Shown here piece by piece: positions 1 through 5,716 of a DNA stretch of 5,716 bases (positions are counted from its first letter, which is position 1; each line of letters starts with the position of its first letter). The stretch is taken from contig DGEY01000052.1 of NCBI GenBank assembly GCA_002391385.1, positions 45,622 to 51,337 of the forward strand, read 5' to 3'. The translations under genes were made by a program, and so were the position numbers. A model generated the notes under the pieces. That model was not told where the DNA came from. It was given only the letters and a program-made list of their open reading frames with translations, and made no database searches. The stretch is from Firmicutes bacterium UBA3914 (lineage in GTDB: Bacteria; Bacillota; Limnochordia; Darwinibacteriales; Darwinibacteriaceae).

Positions 1-5
1 TGGTA

Positions 6-2063
6 TCAATTCACCGTCCCCACCGCATTCACCTGGACATCCGGGCTGATCTCGTTATAGGACAGGACAATAAGGCGCGGAATAGCCCGTTCCGTGAGCC
101 GCTTCAGCGCCATCCTGATCTGGGGAGAAACCAAGATCAGCGGGTAGGGCATCAGGTGCTGTTCCAAGGCTTGTCCCAGTGCCCCGTACAGCTCCTGCAG
201 GAGCCGGGGGTCGAGGGCCACCGCAAGTCCGCGGTCTGTATGCTCTATGGACTCGGCGATAGCCTCCTCCCAGCGGGAGCTCAAAGTGAGCACGGTCAGT
301 ACGCCATCTTCCTGGTACATCTGGCAGATCTGCCGTCCGAGAGCCTCCCGCACGAATTCAGTTAAGTAGTCCACATCCCGGGTGACCGGCGCCATATCCG
401 CCAGGGTTTCCAAAATGGTGACCAAATTGCGGATGGGTACCCCCTCCCGCAGGAGGTTCTGCAGCACTTTCTGCACCTCGCCCACGGTGAGCAGATCCGG
501 CACCAGCTCATCCACAACCGCGGAGTAGTTTTCCCGGGCACCATCCAGAAGCGACTTCACCTCCTGGCGGCCCAAAAGTTCATGGGCGTGGGTGCGGATG
601 ATCTCCGTGAGGTGGGTGGCCAAAACCGCAGGGGGATCCACCACGGTGTACCCAGCATACTCCGCACGCTCCCGGGTAGCAGCATCCACCCAGAGGGCTT
701 TCAGCCCAAAGGCCGGCTCCGTGGTGGGGATGCCGCTCACCTGCTCCGTGACGCCTCCCGCATCCATGGCCAGATAGTGGTTAACCATTAGTTCTCCGCG
801 GCCAACCTGGATCCCTTTAATCTTCACCACATACTCATCGGGGCTGAGCTGGAGATTATCCCGAATCCGGATCACCGGCACTAGAACACCCAGCTCGATC
901 GCGCACTGCCGGCGGATCATGCTGATCCGATCCAAGAGGTCCCCGCCCTGGCCCTCATCCACCAGGGGAATCAAGCTGTAGCCGATCTCCATTTCAATGG
1001 GATCCACCTGGAGCAGGGAGACTACGCTTTCCGGCTTGCGGGCTTCCTCCAGGCGCTGCTGTTCCAAGACCGTTTCTTCTTCCTGCTCCTGCCCTTTTTC
1101 CGCCCTTCGCACCACCGCGGCCAGGGCGCCAAAGGAAGCGGCCAGGAACAGGAAGGGCACTTTAGGCAGGCCGCCCACAAGGCCGAAGAGGGCCACCACC
1201 ACTGCTGCCGTGGTCAGAACTCGGTAGTGGGCAAAGAGCTGGGAGGTCAGGTCCGAGCCCAGGTTGTTTTCGGAGGCGCCCCTGGTGACCACAATGCCCG
1301 TGGCTGTGGAGATGAGCAGCGCGGGGATCTGGGTCACCAGTCCGTCCCCCACCGTTAGCAGAGCGTAGCGGCTGAGGGCACCGGAAAAGTCCATGCCCTT
1401 TTGCAGCATACCCACGGCCAAACCGCCCAGAAGATCGATGACCAGGATGACAATACCGGCAATGGCATCTCCCTTGATGAACTTGGCGGCACCATCCATG
1501 GCCCCGTAAAAATCCGCTTCCCGGGCGATCTGCTGGCGGCGCTGCCGGGCTTCGCCTTCGGTAATCAGCCCGGCGTTCAAGTCCGCGTCGATGCTCATCT
1601 GCTTGCCGGGCATGGCATCCAAGGTGAAGCGGGCGGCCACCTCAGCAACCCGCTCGGCACCTTTAGTAATCACGATGAACTGGACAACGACCAAAATGAA
1701 GAAGATGACGAAACCCACCACGTAGTTGCCGCCCACCACAAACTCGCCAAAGGCCAAGATGATGCGGCCGGGGTTGGCGGTAAGGAGAATCAAGCGTGTG
1801 GAAGAAACGCTCAAAGCCAAGCGGAACAGGGTGGTAATCAAGAGCAGCGAAGGAAACACGGATATCTCCAGCGCTTCCCGGATGTTCATGGAGATGAGCA
1901 AAATGAGCAGGGATAGGCTGATGTTCACAGCCAAAAGCAGGTCCAGCAGGACAGGGGGCAGCGGCAGGACCATCATGATCACGATTAGCACCACCGCCAT
2001 GACCACAAAAAGGTCGCTGATCCGTCCCACGCTCTGGTTTAGTGAAAGCCCTGATTTGGCCAT
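6..2063 (-). CDS. flhA: Flagellar export ring protein FlhA
   Basis: FlhA forms the nonameric cytoplasmic ring of the export gate. It receives chaperone-substrate complexes and couples export to the proton motive force. The product has 685 residues from ATG 2063-2061, close to the family's usual 680-700. The N-terminal half (about 1-317) has some eight membrane segments and the FHIPEP hallmarks: MVLPLPP (31-37), TTLFRLALSVSSTRLIL (77-93), and the conserved loop about 133-198 containing ITKGAERVAEVAARFTLDAM, PGKQMSIDADLNAGLI and EADFYGAMDGAAKF. D199 in KGDA appears to match the key Asp208 of the Salmonella protein, by alignment from memory. A charged linker (about 318-345) leads to the cytoplasmic domain (about 350-685), which includes GYTVVDPPAVLATHL and GREL-type surface segments. 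A GTG nine bases upstream is in frame but overlaps the likely ribosome binding site. It ends in TGA 5 bases from the window edge; flhB lies 25 nt upstream. Confidence 0.98.
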   Translation of the reverse strand: MAKSGLSLNQSVGRISDLFVVMAVVLIVIMMVLPLPPVLLDLLLAVNISLSLLILLISMNIREALEISVFPSLLLITTLFRLALSVSSTRLILLTANPGRIILAFGEFVVGGNYVVGFVIFFILVVVQFIVITKGAERVAEVAARFTLDAMPGKQMSIDADLNAGLITEGEARQRRQQIAREADFYGAMDGAAKFIKGDAIAGIVILVIDLLGGLAVGMLQKGMDFSGALSRYALLTVGDGLVTQIPALLISTATGIVVTRGASENNLGSDLTSQLFAHYRVLTTAAVVVALFGLVGGLPKVPFLFLAASFGALAAVVRRAEKGQEQEEETVLEQQRLEEARKPESVVSLLQVDPIEMEIGYSLIPLVDEGQGGDLLDRISMIRRQCAIELGVLVPVIRIRDNLQLSPDEYVVKIKGIQVGRGELMVNHYLAMDAGGVTEQVSGIPTTEPAFGLKALWVDAATRERAEYAGYTVVDPPAVLATHLTEIIRTHAHELLGRQEVKSLLDGARENYSAVVDELVPDLLTVGEVQKVLQNLLREGVPIRNLVTILETLADMAPVTRDVDYLTEFVREALGRQICQMYQEDGVLTVLTLSSRWEEAIAESIEHTDRGLAVALDPRLLQELYGALGQALEQHLMPYPLILVSPQIRMALKRLTERAIPRLIVLSYNEISPDVQVNAVGTVN

Positions 2064-2068
2064 GTCCA

Positions 2069-2076
2069 CCACCCTT
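2069..2076 (-). promoter_or_regulatory. Ribosome binding site that decides the flhA start
   Basis: AAGGGTGG on the minus strand lies in the 25-nt gap between flhB and flhA, with AAGGG ending 8 nt before ATG 2063-2061. Two in-frame GTG codons (2072-2070 and 2069-2067) sit within this site and have no good site of their own, so ATG is preferred. Confidence 0.65.
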
Positions 2077-2088
2077 TATCTTCAGCAG

Positions 2089-3174
2089 CTAAACCGACTT
2101 CTTACGCAAACGATAAACAAAGGCCAGAACCTCGGCGACGGCAGGATAGAGGTGCGCTGGAATCTCCTGCCCCACTTCGGTGGTCGCGTACAGTGCCCTG
2201 GCTAACTCCGGGTTCTGTATTGTAGTAATACGATGTTTCTGCGCTTCTTCCTTGATCCGCTGGGCAATTAAGCCCCGGCCCTTGGCCACCACCTGGGGAG
2301 CGTCCATCTGCCCCGGAGTGTACTTGATAGCCACCGCGTAGTGGGTGGGGTTGGTCACCACCACATCGGCGGTGGGTACCGCCTGCATCATCCTTTGGGC
2401 GGCGATCTGCCGCTGGCGCTGGCGGATCCTGGAGCGGACCAGGGGGTCGCCTTCCATCTGCTTGAACTCCTCTTTGATCTCCTCTTTAGACATGCGGATG
2501 CTGGTCTCAAACTCCCGGCGCTGCCACCAATAGTCCGCGGCCGCCACAACCATAAGCAGCAGCCCAACCTGCAGCCCCAAACGGTAGATTCCATCCACCA
2601 CCAGGGCGATACCCTGCTCCAACTCGAACAGTCCCGCATGGCGCAGCCAGGTGATGTTCCCCGCGACCTGTTTGTAAACTAAATAGCCCACCAGGGCCAC
2701 CTTCGCTGCTGACTTGAGAAACTCCACCAAGGCCCGTTTGGAAAAGATCCGCCGCAGGCCTTCCAGGGGGTTGATGCGGGAAAACTTGGGCTGGAGAACT
2801 TCGCTGGAGACCACAAAGCCCACCTGGATCACCTGGCTGAGCAGGGAGATGGCGAAAAAGGCCAAGAAGATTGGAGCCACCACCAGGCCGAACTTGGCGG
2901 CGCCCACCAAGAGCAGACTCCCCAGTCCCGGCAGATCCCCCTGCCACTGGTGCAAATTGGCCAGGAAGAACTGGACCGTCTCCCGCAGATGGCGCGCCAC
3001 AAAGGGCCCCACCCCCCGAAGGAGGAGAAAGCCGGTTAAGACCAAAAACGCGGTGGATACTTCCGCGCTTTTGGCCACTTGGCCTTTTTTGCGCGCTTCT
3101 TCCCGGCGCCGGGGCGTTGCCGGTTCGGTTTTTTCGCCGGCGAAGAGCTGCAGATTGAACCGGTATTCTGCCAC
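2089..3174 (-). CDS. flhB: Flagellar export switch protein FlhB (GTG start)
   Basis: FlhB sits on the FliPQR pore and switches export from rod/hook to filament substrates after cleaving itself. The product has 361 residues. A short N-terminal leader (YRFNLQLFA, 4-12), typical of Bacillota, is followed by the conserved EKTEPATPRRREEARKKGQV (14-33). About four membrane segments follow, near 41-58, 84-118, 154-170 and 188-215. The connector is charged (SKEEIKEEFKQMEGDPLVRS, about 229-248), and the cytoplasmic domain holds the autocleavage motif N275-P276-T277-H278 within VVVTNPTHYAVAI. Cleavage is known to fall between N and P, and all four residues are intact. The C-terminus (NPELARALYATTEVGQEIPA) is normal. 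The start is GTG at 3174-3172, with AGGAGG at 3187-3182 and 7 nt of spacing, lying within the last codons of fliR. No base separates it from the fliR TAA. It ends in TAG. Confidence 0.98.
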   Translation of the reverse strand: MAEYRFNLQLFAGEKTEPATPRRREEARKKGQVAKSAEVSTAFLVLTGFLLLRGVGPFVARHLRETVQFFLANLHQWQGDLPGLGSLLLVGAAKFGLVVAPIFLAFFAISLLSQVIQVGFVVSSEVLQPKFSRINPLEGLRRIFSKRALVEFLKSAAKVALVGYLVYKQVAGNITWLRHAGLFELEQGIALVVDGIYRLGLQVGLLLMVVAAADYWWQRREFETSIRMSKEEIKEEFKQMEGDPLVRSRIRQRQRQIAAQRMMQAVPTADVVVTNPTHYAVAIKYTPGQMDAPQVVAKGRGLIAQRIKEEAQKHRITTIQNPELARALYATTEVGQEIPAHLYPAVAEVLAFVYRLRKKSV

Positions 3175-3948
3175 TTAACTCCCTCCTAGAGTAAGCAGCT
3201 CCTGCAGATAGCGAAGGAGAACTCCCTCGCTGCTGAACAGCTGAGTGATCAGGTGCACAGCCGCGGGCAGGGCCAGAAGCACCACCGCCATGCCCACCAT
3301 GATCTTGATGGGAAAGCCCAGAACAAACACGTTGATCTGGGGCACCGCCCGGATGACAATGCCCAAGCCAATGTCGGTGAGCAGGAGCGTGGCCATCACC
3401 GGCAGGGCGATCTTCAGGCCGATGATGAAGATCTCCGCCGCTAGCTGCATAAACAGCGCAAAACTGGGCTCCAGGCGGAAAGCCGATCCCAAGGGCACCG
3501 CCGCGAAGGAATGCTGGACCGCCCGGATCAGCCACAGGTGGGCGTCTAGGGCGAAAAAGATCAGGACGGCCACCACATGGTAGAACTGGGAAAAAACAGG
3601 GATTTGTCCACCCAGGGCCGGATCAAAAACCGAAGCCATACCAAAGCCCAGGGGCACATCGACAAAATGGCCGGCAAAGCTCACGACGGCAAAAACCAAA
3701 ACCACCGCCAAAGCCAAAACCAGCCCCACCACCACCTCCTGCAGGGCCAGGACGGCCAAAACAGGCCAGGAACCCAGATCCCACAGGGGATCAAGGGGCG
3801 GCAGCGCCACCAGGGCGCACAGGGCAGAGAGGCCCACCTTGACCATGACGGGCACATTGCGCATGCCAAACAAGGGCGCGGCGGCGAAAAATGTGGCCAG
3901 GCGGATAAAACTTAGGGAGAAGCGGACGAAATCAACTACGGAAATCAA
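3175..3948 (-). CDS. fliR: Flagellar type III export gate protein FliR (TTG start)
   Basis: FliR is the single-copy subunit that completes the helical FliP-FliQ-FliR export pore. The 257-residue product is almost entirely hydrophobic, with about six membrane segments, and matches the usual FliR length of about 260. Conserved blocks include residues 69-101 (LQEVVVGLVLALAVV onward to VDVPLGFGMA), the QFYHVVAVLIFFALDAH segment near 121-137, and the C-terminal block at 181-219 (ALPVMATLLLTDIGLGIVIR, then AVPQINVFVLGFPIKIMVG). The start is TTG at 3948-3946. It is supported by a very strong GGGGGAGG at 3964-3957 with 8 nt of spacing, by the normal resulting length, and by the next Met (M29) lying inside conserved sequence. 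The TAA stop is followed at once by the flhB GTG in the same frame. FliR and FlhB exist as one fused protein in some Clostridia, so this junction is notable. Confidence 0.97.
   Translation of the reverse strand: MISVVDFVRFSLSFIRLATFFAAAPLFGMRNVPVMVKVGLSALCALVALPPLDPLWDLGSWPVLAVLALQEVVVGLVLALAVVLVFAVVSFAGHFVDVPLGFGMASVFDPALGGQIPVFSQFYHVVAVLIFFALDAHLWLIRAVQHSFAAVPLGSAFRLEPSFALFMQLAAEIFIIGLKIALPVMATLLLTDIGLGIVIRAVPQINVFVLGFPIKIMVGMAVVLLALPAAVHLITQLFSSEGVLLRYLQELLTLGGS
3182..3187 (-). promoter_or_regulatory. Strong ribosome binding site of flhB inside the 3' end of fliR
   Basis: A perfect AGGAGG on the minus strand, within the fliR codons for Leu-Gly-Gly, lies 7 nt before GTG 3174-3172. It shows that flhB can be started on its own although the two frames are continuous apart from one TAA. 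Confidence 0.8.
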
Positions 3949-3956
3949 CTTCGCGG

Positions 3957-3964
3957 CCTCCCCC
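3957..3964 (-). promoter_or_regulatory. Strong ribosome binding site that supports the TTG start of fliR
   Basis: GGGGGAGG on the minus strand starts at the last base of the fliQ TAG and ends 8 nt before TTG 3948-3946. No ATG or GTG lies at a usable distance in the fliR frame, so this site is the main evidence for the TTG start. Confidence 0.75.
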
Positions 3965-4233
3965 TACCTGATGAACGCTGGCAGTTCGCTCAGTAAGCGT
4001 TCGGCGAAGTCCACCAAACGCCGGATCATCCAAGGACCGAAAATGACGATGGAAACCAGTACGGCAATGATTTTGGGAATAAAGGTCAGGGTCTGCTCCT
4101 GGATCTGGGTGGTGGCTTGGAAAATGCTGACCAACAGCCCCACCAGCATACCGATGCCCAGGGCGGGTCCTGCCACCAGCAAAATGGTGAGGACAGCATC
4201 CCGGGCAATACTGACCACCATTTGATCGGTCAT
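3964..4233 (-). CDS. fliQ: Flagellar type III export gate protein FliQ
   Basis: FliQ is a small two-helix membrane subunit that packs around the outside of the FliP-FliR pore. The 89-residue product has the usual length, with hydrophobic hairpins at about residues 13-36 and 53-77. Between them is the conserved family stretch VSIFQATTQIQEQTLTFIPK (35-54), which is the clearest identifier. The ATG at 4233-4231 is preceded by AAGGGG at 4246-4241, which overlaps the fliP stop and leaves 7 nt of spacing. It ends in TAG, and fliR follows after 15 nt. Its place between fliP and fliR is the standard flagellar order. The homologous small subunit of virulence secretion systems is excluded by the flagellar neighbours. 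Confidence 0.97.
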   Translation of the reverse strand: MTDQMVVSIARDAVLTILLVAGPALGIGMLVGLLVSIFQATTQIQEQTLTFIPKIIAVLVSIVIFGPWMIRRLVDFAERLLSELPAFIR

Positions 4234-4240
4234 GCCATCA

Positions 4241-4246
4241 CCCCTT
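4241..4246 (-). promoter_or_regulatory. Ribosome binding site of fliQ
   Basis: AAGGGG on the minus strand overlaps the TAA stop of fliP and lies 7 nt before the fliQ ATG. Stop and ribosome binding site share bases, so reinitiation by ribosomes finishing fliP is plausible. Confidence 0.65.
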
Positions 4247-4943
4247 ATGTGAAGCTCGCCAGCAGCGAGCGCACGATCAAATGCCAGCCATCCACCAGCA
4301 CAAACAGCAACAGCTTAAAGGGCAGCGAAATCATGATGGGCGGCAGCATCATCATGCCCATGCCCATGAGTGTGGAAGCCACCACCATGTCGATGACCAA
4401 GAAGGGCACGAAGATGACAAAGCCCAGCTGGAAGGCGGTCTTCAATTCAGAGATGACAAAAGCGGGGATCAGGGTCAGGGTATCAAGATCCGCCGGTGTC
4501 TGGGGCCGCTCCTGTCCCCTCAAGGCCACGAACATCTCCAAGTCCTTCTCCCTGGTGTTGCGCAGCATAAACTCCCGGATGGGCTCCAGCCCCACCTCCC
4601 ACATCTCTTCCAGCGACAGCTCGCCGTTGAAGTACGGGAGCAGGGCGTCGGTGTAGACCGCCCCGAAGGTGGGCGCCATGATGAAGGCAGTCAAAAAAAG
4701 GGCCAGACCGATCAAAACTTGGTTGGGAGGAACCTGGTTTGTTCCCAGGGCATTGCGGATCAAAGAAAGGACGATCACCGTCCGGGTAAAGGAGGTAAGG
4801 AGGACGAGGATGGCCGGGGCCAGAGTGAGGATGGTCAGCAGCAGGAGAATCTGCAAAGTGATGGCCACATCGCCAGGGCCTTCGGCAATGCCGATGCCAA
4901 TATCCACGCTGGGAAAGGGGATCGTTGTCTGCAGAAAGCCCAT
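4245..4943 (-). CDS. fliP: Flagellar type III export gate protein FliP
   Basis: FliP is the main subunit of the FliP-FliQ-FliR export pore in the inner part of the basal body. The 232-residue product is full length for Bacillota. Both family signatures are present: residues about 50-89 (TSFTRTVIVLSLIRNALGTN, then VPPNQVLIGLALFLTAFIM) and about 190-220 (STLMGMGMMMLPPIMISLPF, then KLLLFVLVDGW). In between are PIREFMLRNTREKDLEMF and PAFVISELKTAFQLGF. The hydrophobic segments are near residues 28-49, 52-62 plus 76-90, 171-189 and 208-228. There is no cleavable signal peptide, unlike enterobacterial FliP but like the Bacillus protein. The ATG at 4943-4941 follows the fliO TAG with no gap; AGGAGG at 4960-4955 (11 nt away) and GGAG at 4950-4947 (3 nt away) both lie inside the end of fliO. 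It ends in TAA, 11 nt before fliQ. Confidence 0.98.
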   Translation of the reverse strand: MGFLQTTIPFPSVDIGIGIAEGPGDVAITLQILLLLTILTLAPAILVLLTSFTRTVIVLSLIRNALGTNQVPPNQVLIGLALFLTAFIMAPTFGAVYTDALLPYFNGELSLEEMWEVGLEPIREFMLRNTREKDLEMFVALRGQERPQTPADLDTLTLIPAFVISELKTAFQLGFVIFVPFLVIDMVVASTLMGMGMMMLPPIMISLPFKLLLFVLVDGWHLIVRSLLASFT

Positions 4944-5219
4944 CTACTCCAAAGCCTCCTCCTCAGCTAAGTGCGGCAGCGGTTTTTGATCCAAAACGGT
5001 GATGCTTTGGGCAGTAACACCCAAAAGCAGCTCCCTATCCTCCCAGATTACGACATATAAAGCGCGGTTGGTGCCCAAGGATAGTACCTCTTTAATGCGC
5101 AGATTCTGCCCCTGCCCCTGCCTGCGGCCGTACCAGCGCGTGGCGAAAATGGTGAGGGGCACAACTATGGCTAAAGCCAAGACGACCCGGACTAGACCCC
5201 AGATGAGCTCCGCGTCCAT
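4944..5219 (-). CDS. fliO: Flagellar biosynthetic protein FliO (FliO/FliZ family)
   Basis: FliO is a small membrane protein that helps FliP assemble and remain stable while the export gate is built. The 91-residue product has one transmembrane helix at about residues 5-27, then a basic stretch (RWYGRRQGQGQ) and a short cytoplasmic domain. The core of that domain, about residues 46-69 (LSLGTNRALYVVIWEDRELLLGVT), matches the family pattern of a strand pair ending in LLLGVT. The tail is acidic (AEEEALE). The frame stays open upstream to a GTG at 5276, but I chose ATG 5219-5217 because AGGAG at 5234-5230 lies 10 nt before it and because the longer form would overlap the switch gene with un-FliO-like sequence. 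The TAG stop is followed directly by the fliP ATG in the same frame. FliO is poorly conserved, so the call rests on the short core motif plus its place just before fliP. Confidence 0.88.
   Translation of the reverse strand: MDAELIWGLVRVVLALAIVVPLTIFATRWYGRRQGQGQNLRIKEVLSLGTNRALYVVIWEDRELLLGVTAQSITVLDQKPLPHLAEEEALE
4955..4963 (-). promoter_or_regulatory. Ribosome binding site of fliP
   Basis: AGGAGGAGG on the minus strand lies within the acidic tail codons of fliO, 11 nt before the fliP ATG. That is slightly long, but the repeated GGAGG gives several pairing registers. A second GGAG at 4950-4947 is only 3 nt from the ATG and probably too close to be used. Confidence 0.65.
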
Positions 5220-5226
5220 CGTACAT

Positions 5227-5716
5227 TCACTCCTGAACCCGCTTGGACTTGGGCACGATCTCCAGGATGCGCACACCGAAGTTGTCTTCTAGGACCACAA
5301 CCTCACCCCGGGCCACCTTGTTGTTGTTCACGAAAACGTCCACAGGTTCCCCCGCCAGCTTCTCCAGTCTAATTACGGACTGGGGCTTCAGCTCCAGGAT
5401 TTCCTTGAGGGTCAGGGTGGTGCGGCCCAGTTCCACGGTGATGGTCAGGTCAATATCCTCCAAAAGGCGCAGCTCCTGTTCCTGTTCCACATGGTCCAGC
5501 TCCCCAATGGGCGTAAAGACAGCCTTGCTCACCTCAACTTCAGTTCCCTTAACCATCTGGCTCTTAATGGCTCTTGTCCCTCCCTGTCCCTTAATCTGTG
5601 CCCCGCCGGGTCGTGCCGCCAGGGCCTGAAGCTCCGCAAAACATTGGAACACTGCGTAAAACCCCAGCTGCTTCCCCTCAAGCCGGAAGAAATAGCGGGC
5701 GAGATGGGCCCGGGAG
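5227..5716 (-). CDS. fliN: Flagellar motor switch protein FliN/FliY, C-terminal part (5' end outside window)
   Basis: This protein is part of the cytoplasmic C-ring (motor switch), which sets rotation direction and holds the export ATPase complex. The frame is open from the TGA stop at 5227-5229 to the window edge, giving 162 visible residues. Residues about 83-158 form a SpoA (FliN C-terminal) domain, with ITVELGRT, LKEILEL, LEKLAGEPVDVFVNN, ARGEVVVLEDNFGVRI in the usual order. Before it is a linker containing VEVSKAVFTPIG, which resembles the linker of FliY-type proteins. A GTG at 5652-5650 could give a 141-residue FliN, but it has no good Shine-Dalgarno sequence, and the 21 codons upstream of it are open and read like protein (ARYFFRLEGKQLGFYA). 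I therefore treat the gene as 5'-truncated. It could be a long FliN or the end of a CheC-FliN fusion (FliY); the window does not decide. The SpoA assignment is firm. It is the first gene of the visible operon, 7 nt before fliO. Confidence 0.9.
   Translation of the reverse strand, partial: SRAHLARYFFRLEGKQLGFYAVFQCFAELQALAARPGGAQIKGQGGTRAIKSQMVKGTEVEVSKAVFTPIGELDHVEQEQELRLLEDIDLTITVELGRTTLTLKEILELKPQSVIRLEKLAGEPVDVFVNNNKVARGEVVVLEDNFGVRILEIVPKSKRVQE
5230..5234 (-). promoter_or_regulatory. Ribosome binding site of fliO
   Basis: AGGAG on the minus strand lies 10 nt before ATG 5219-5217. It is formed by the last two sense codons (CAG GAG) of the upstream switch gene, immediately before that gene's TGA. 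It decides the fliO start in favour of the 91-residue form and implies translational coupling. Confidence 0.75.

Noticed and set aside
1401..1916. A 171-codon antisense frame within flhA
   Set aside because: Its composition (Gln, His, Asn, Gly, Asp) mirrors the hydrophobic codons of the flhA membrane half read backward. It shows no motif.
2064..2088. Possible promoter or terminator in the largest gap (flhB-flhA)
   Set aside because: The 25 nt hold the flhA ribosome binding site and show no hairpin plus T-run and no -35/-10 pair.
2507..3535. A 342-codon open frame on the same strand, overlapping fliR and flhB in another frame
   Set aside because: It is rich in Gly, Pro, His and Arg with no recognisable domain or membrane pattern, and it straddles two conserved genes. 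It is a shadow frame caused by GC-rich codon use.
4338..4370. Repeated CATCAT/GCCCAT triplets that look like a short tandem repeat
   Set aside because: They encode the conserved MGMGMMM stretch of FliP, so the repetition comes from the protein sequence.
4281..4970. A 229-codon antisense frame covering fliP
   Set aside because: It is rich in His, Gln, Gly and Asp, the reverse image of Met, Leu and Val codons in fliP. It has no domain and runs through a strongly conserved gene.
4944..5276. A longer fliO starting at GTG 5276
   Set aside because: The extra 19 residues overlap the SpoA-domain gene, do not resemble FliO, and would bypass the well-placed AGGAG before ATG 5219.

Overview
The window is almost entirely coding (only about 60 of 5716 bases lie between genes) and carries one tightly packed operon, all on the minus strand. 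It encodes the membrane export gate of the flagellar type III secretion system. In transcription order (from high to low coordinates) the genes are the 3' part of a motor-switch gene (fliN or fliY, cut by the window edge), fliO, fliP, fliQ, fliR, flhB and flhA. All six genes after the first are complete. No RNA gene, mobile element, CRISPR array, internal promoter or terminator could be supported.

The organism is probably a fairly GC-rich member of the Bacillota, Clostridia-like in the broad sense. The gene order resembles the fla/che operon of Bacillus and Clostridia (fliY, fliO/Z, PQR, flhB, flhA). FliP lacks the N-terminal signal peptide of the enterobacterial protein, as in Bacillus. FlhB begins with the YRFNLQLFA-type leader typical of Bacillota, and the Shine-Dalgarno sites are strong AGGAGG-like sequences. 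GTG and TTG starts are used alongside ATG. I cannot name a genus.

Layout: 5716-5227 switch protein with a C-terminal SpoA domain; 5219-4944 fliO; 4943-4245 fliP; 4233-3964 fliQ; 3948-3175 fliR; 3174-2089 flhB; 2063-6 flhA. Gaps between genes are 7, 0, 11, 15, 0 and 25 nt, so translational coupling is likely throughout. Two junctions (fliO/fliP and fliR/flhB) have no spacer at all. At each the two genes are in the same reading frame, separated only by one stop codon.

How the genes work together: FliP, FliQ and FliR form the export pore in the membrane patch inside the basal body, with FliO helping FliP assemble. FlhB docks on the pore and switches substrate class by cleaving itself at an NPTH motif. 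FlhA forms the cytoplasmic ring that receives chaperone-substrate complexes and couples export to the proton motive force. FliN/FliY belongs to the cytoplasmic C-ring that sets rotation direction and docks the export ATPase complex. I found no previously undescribed system here. The most interesting point is the fliR/flhB junction, because these two proteins are naturally fused in some Clostridia.
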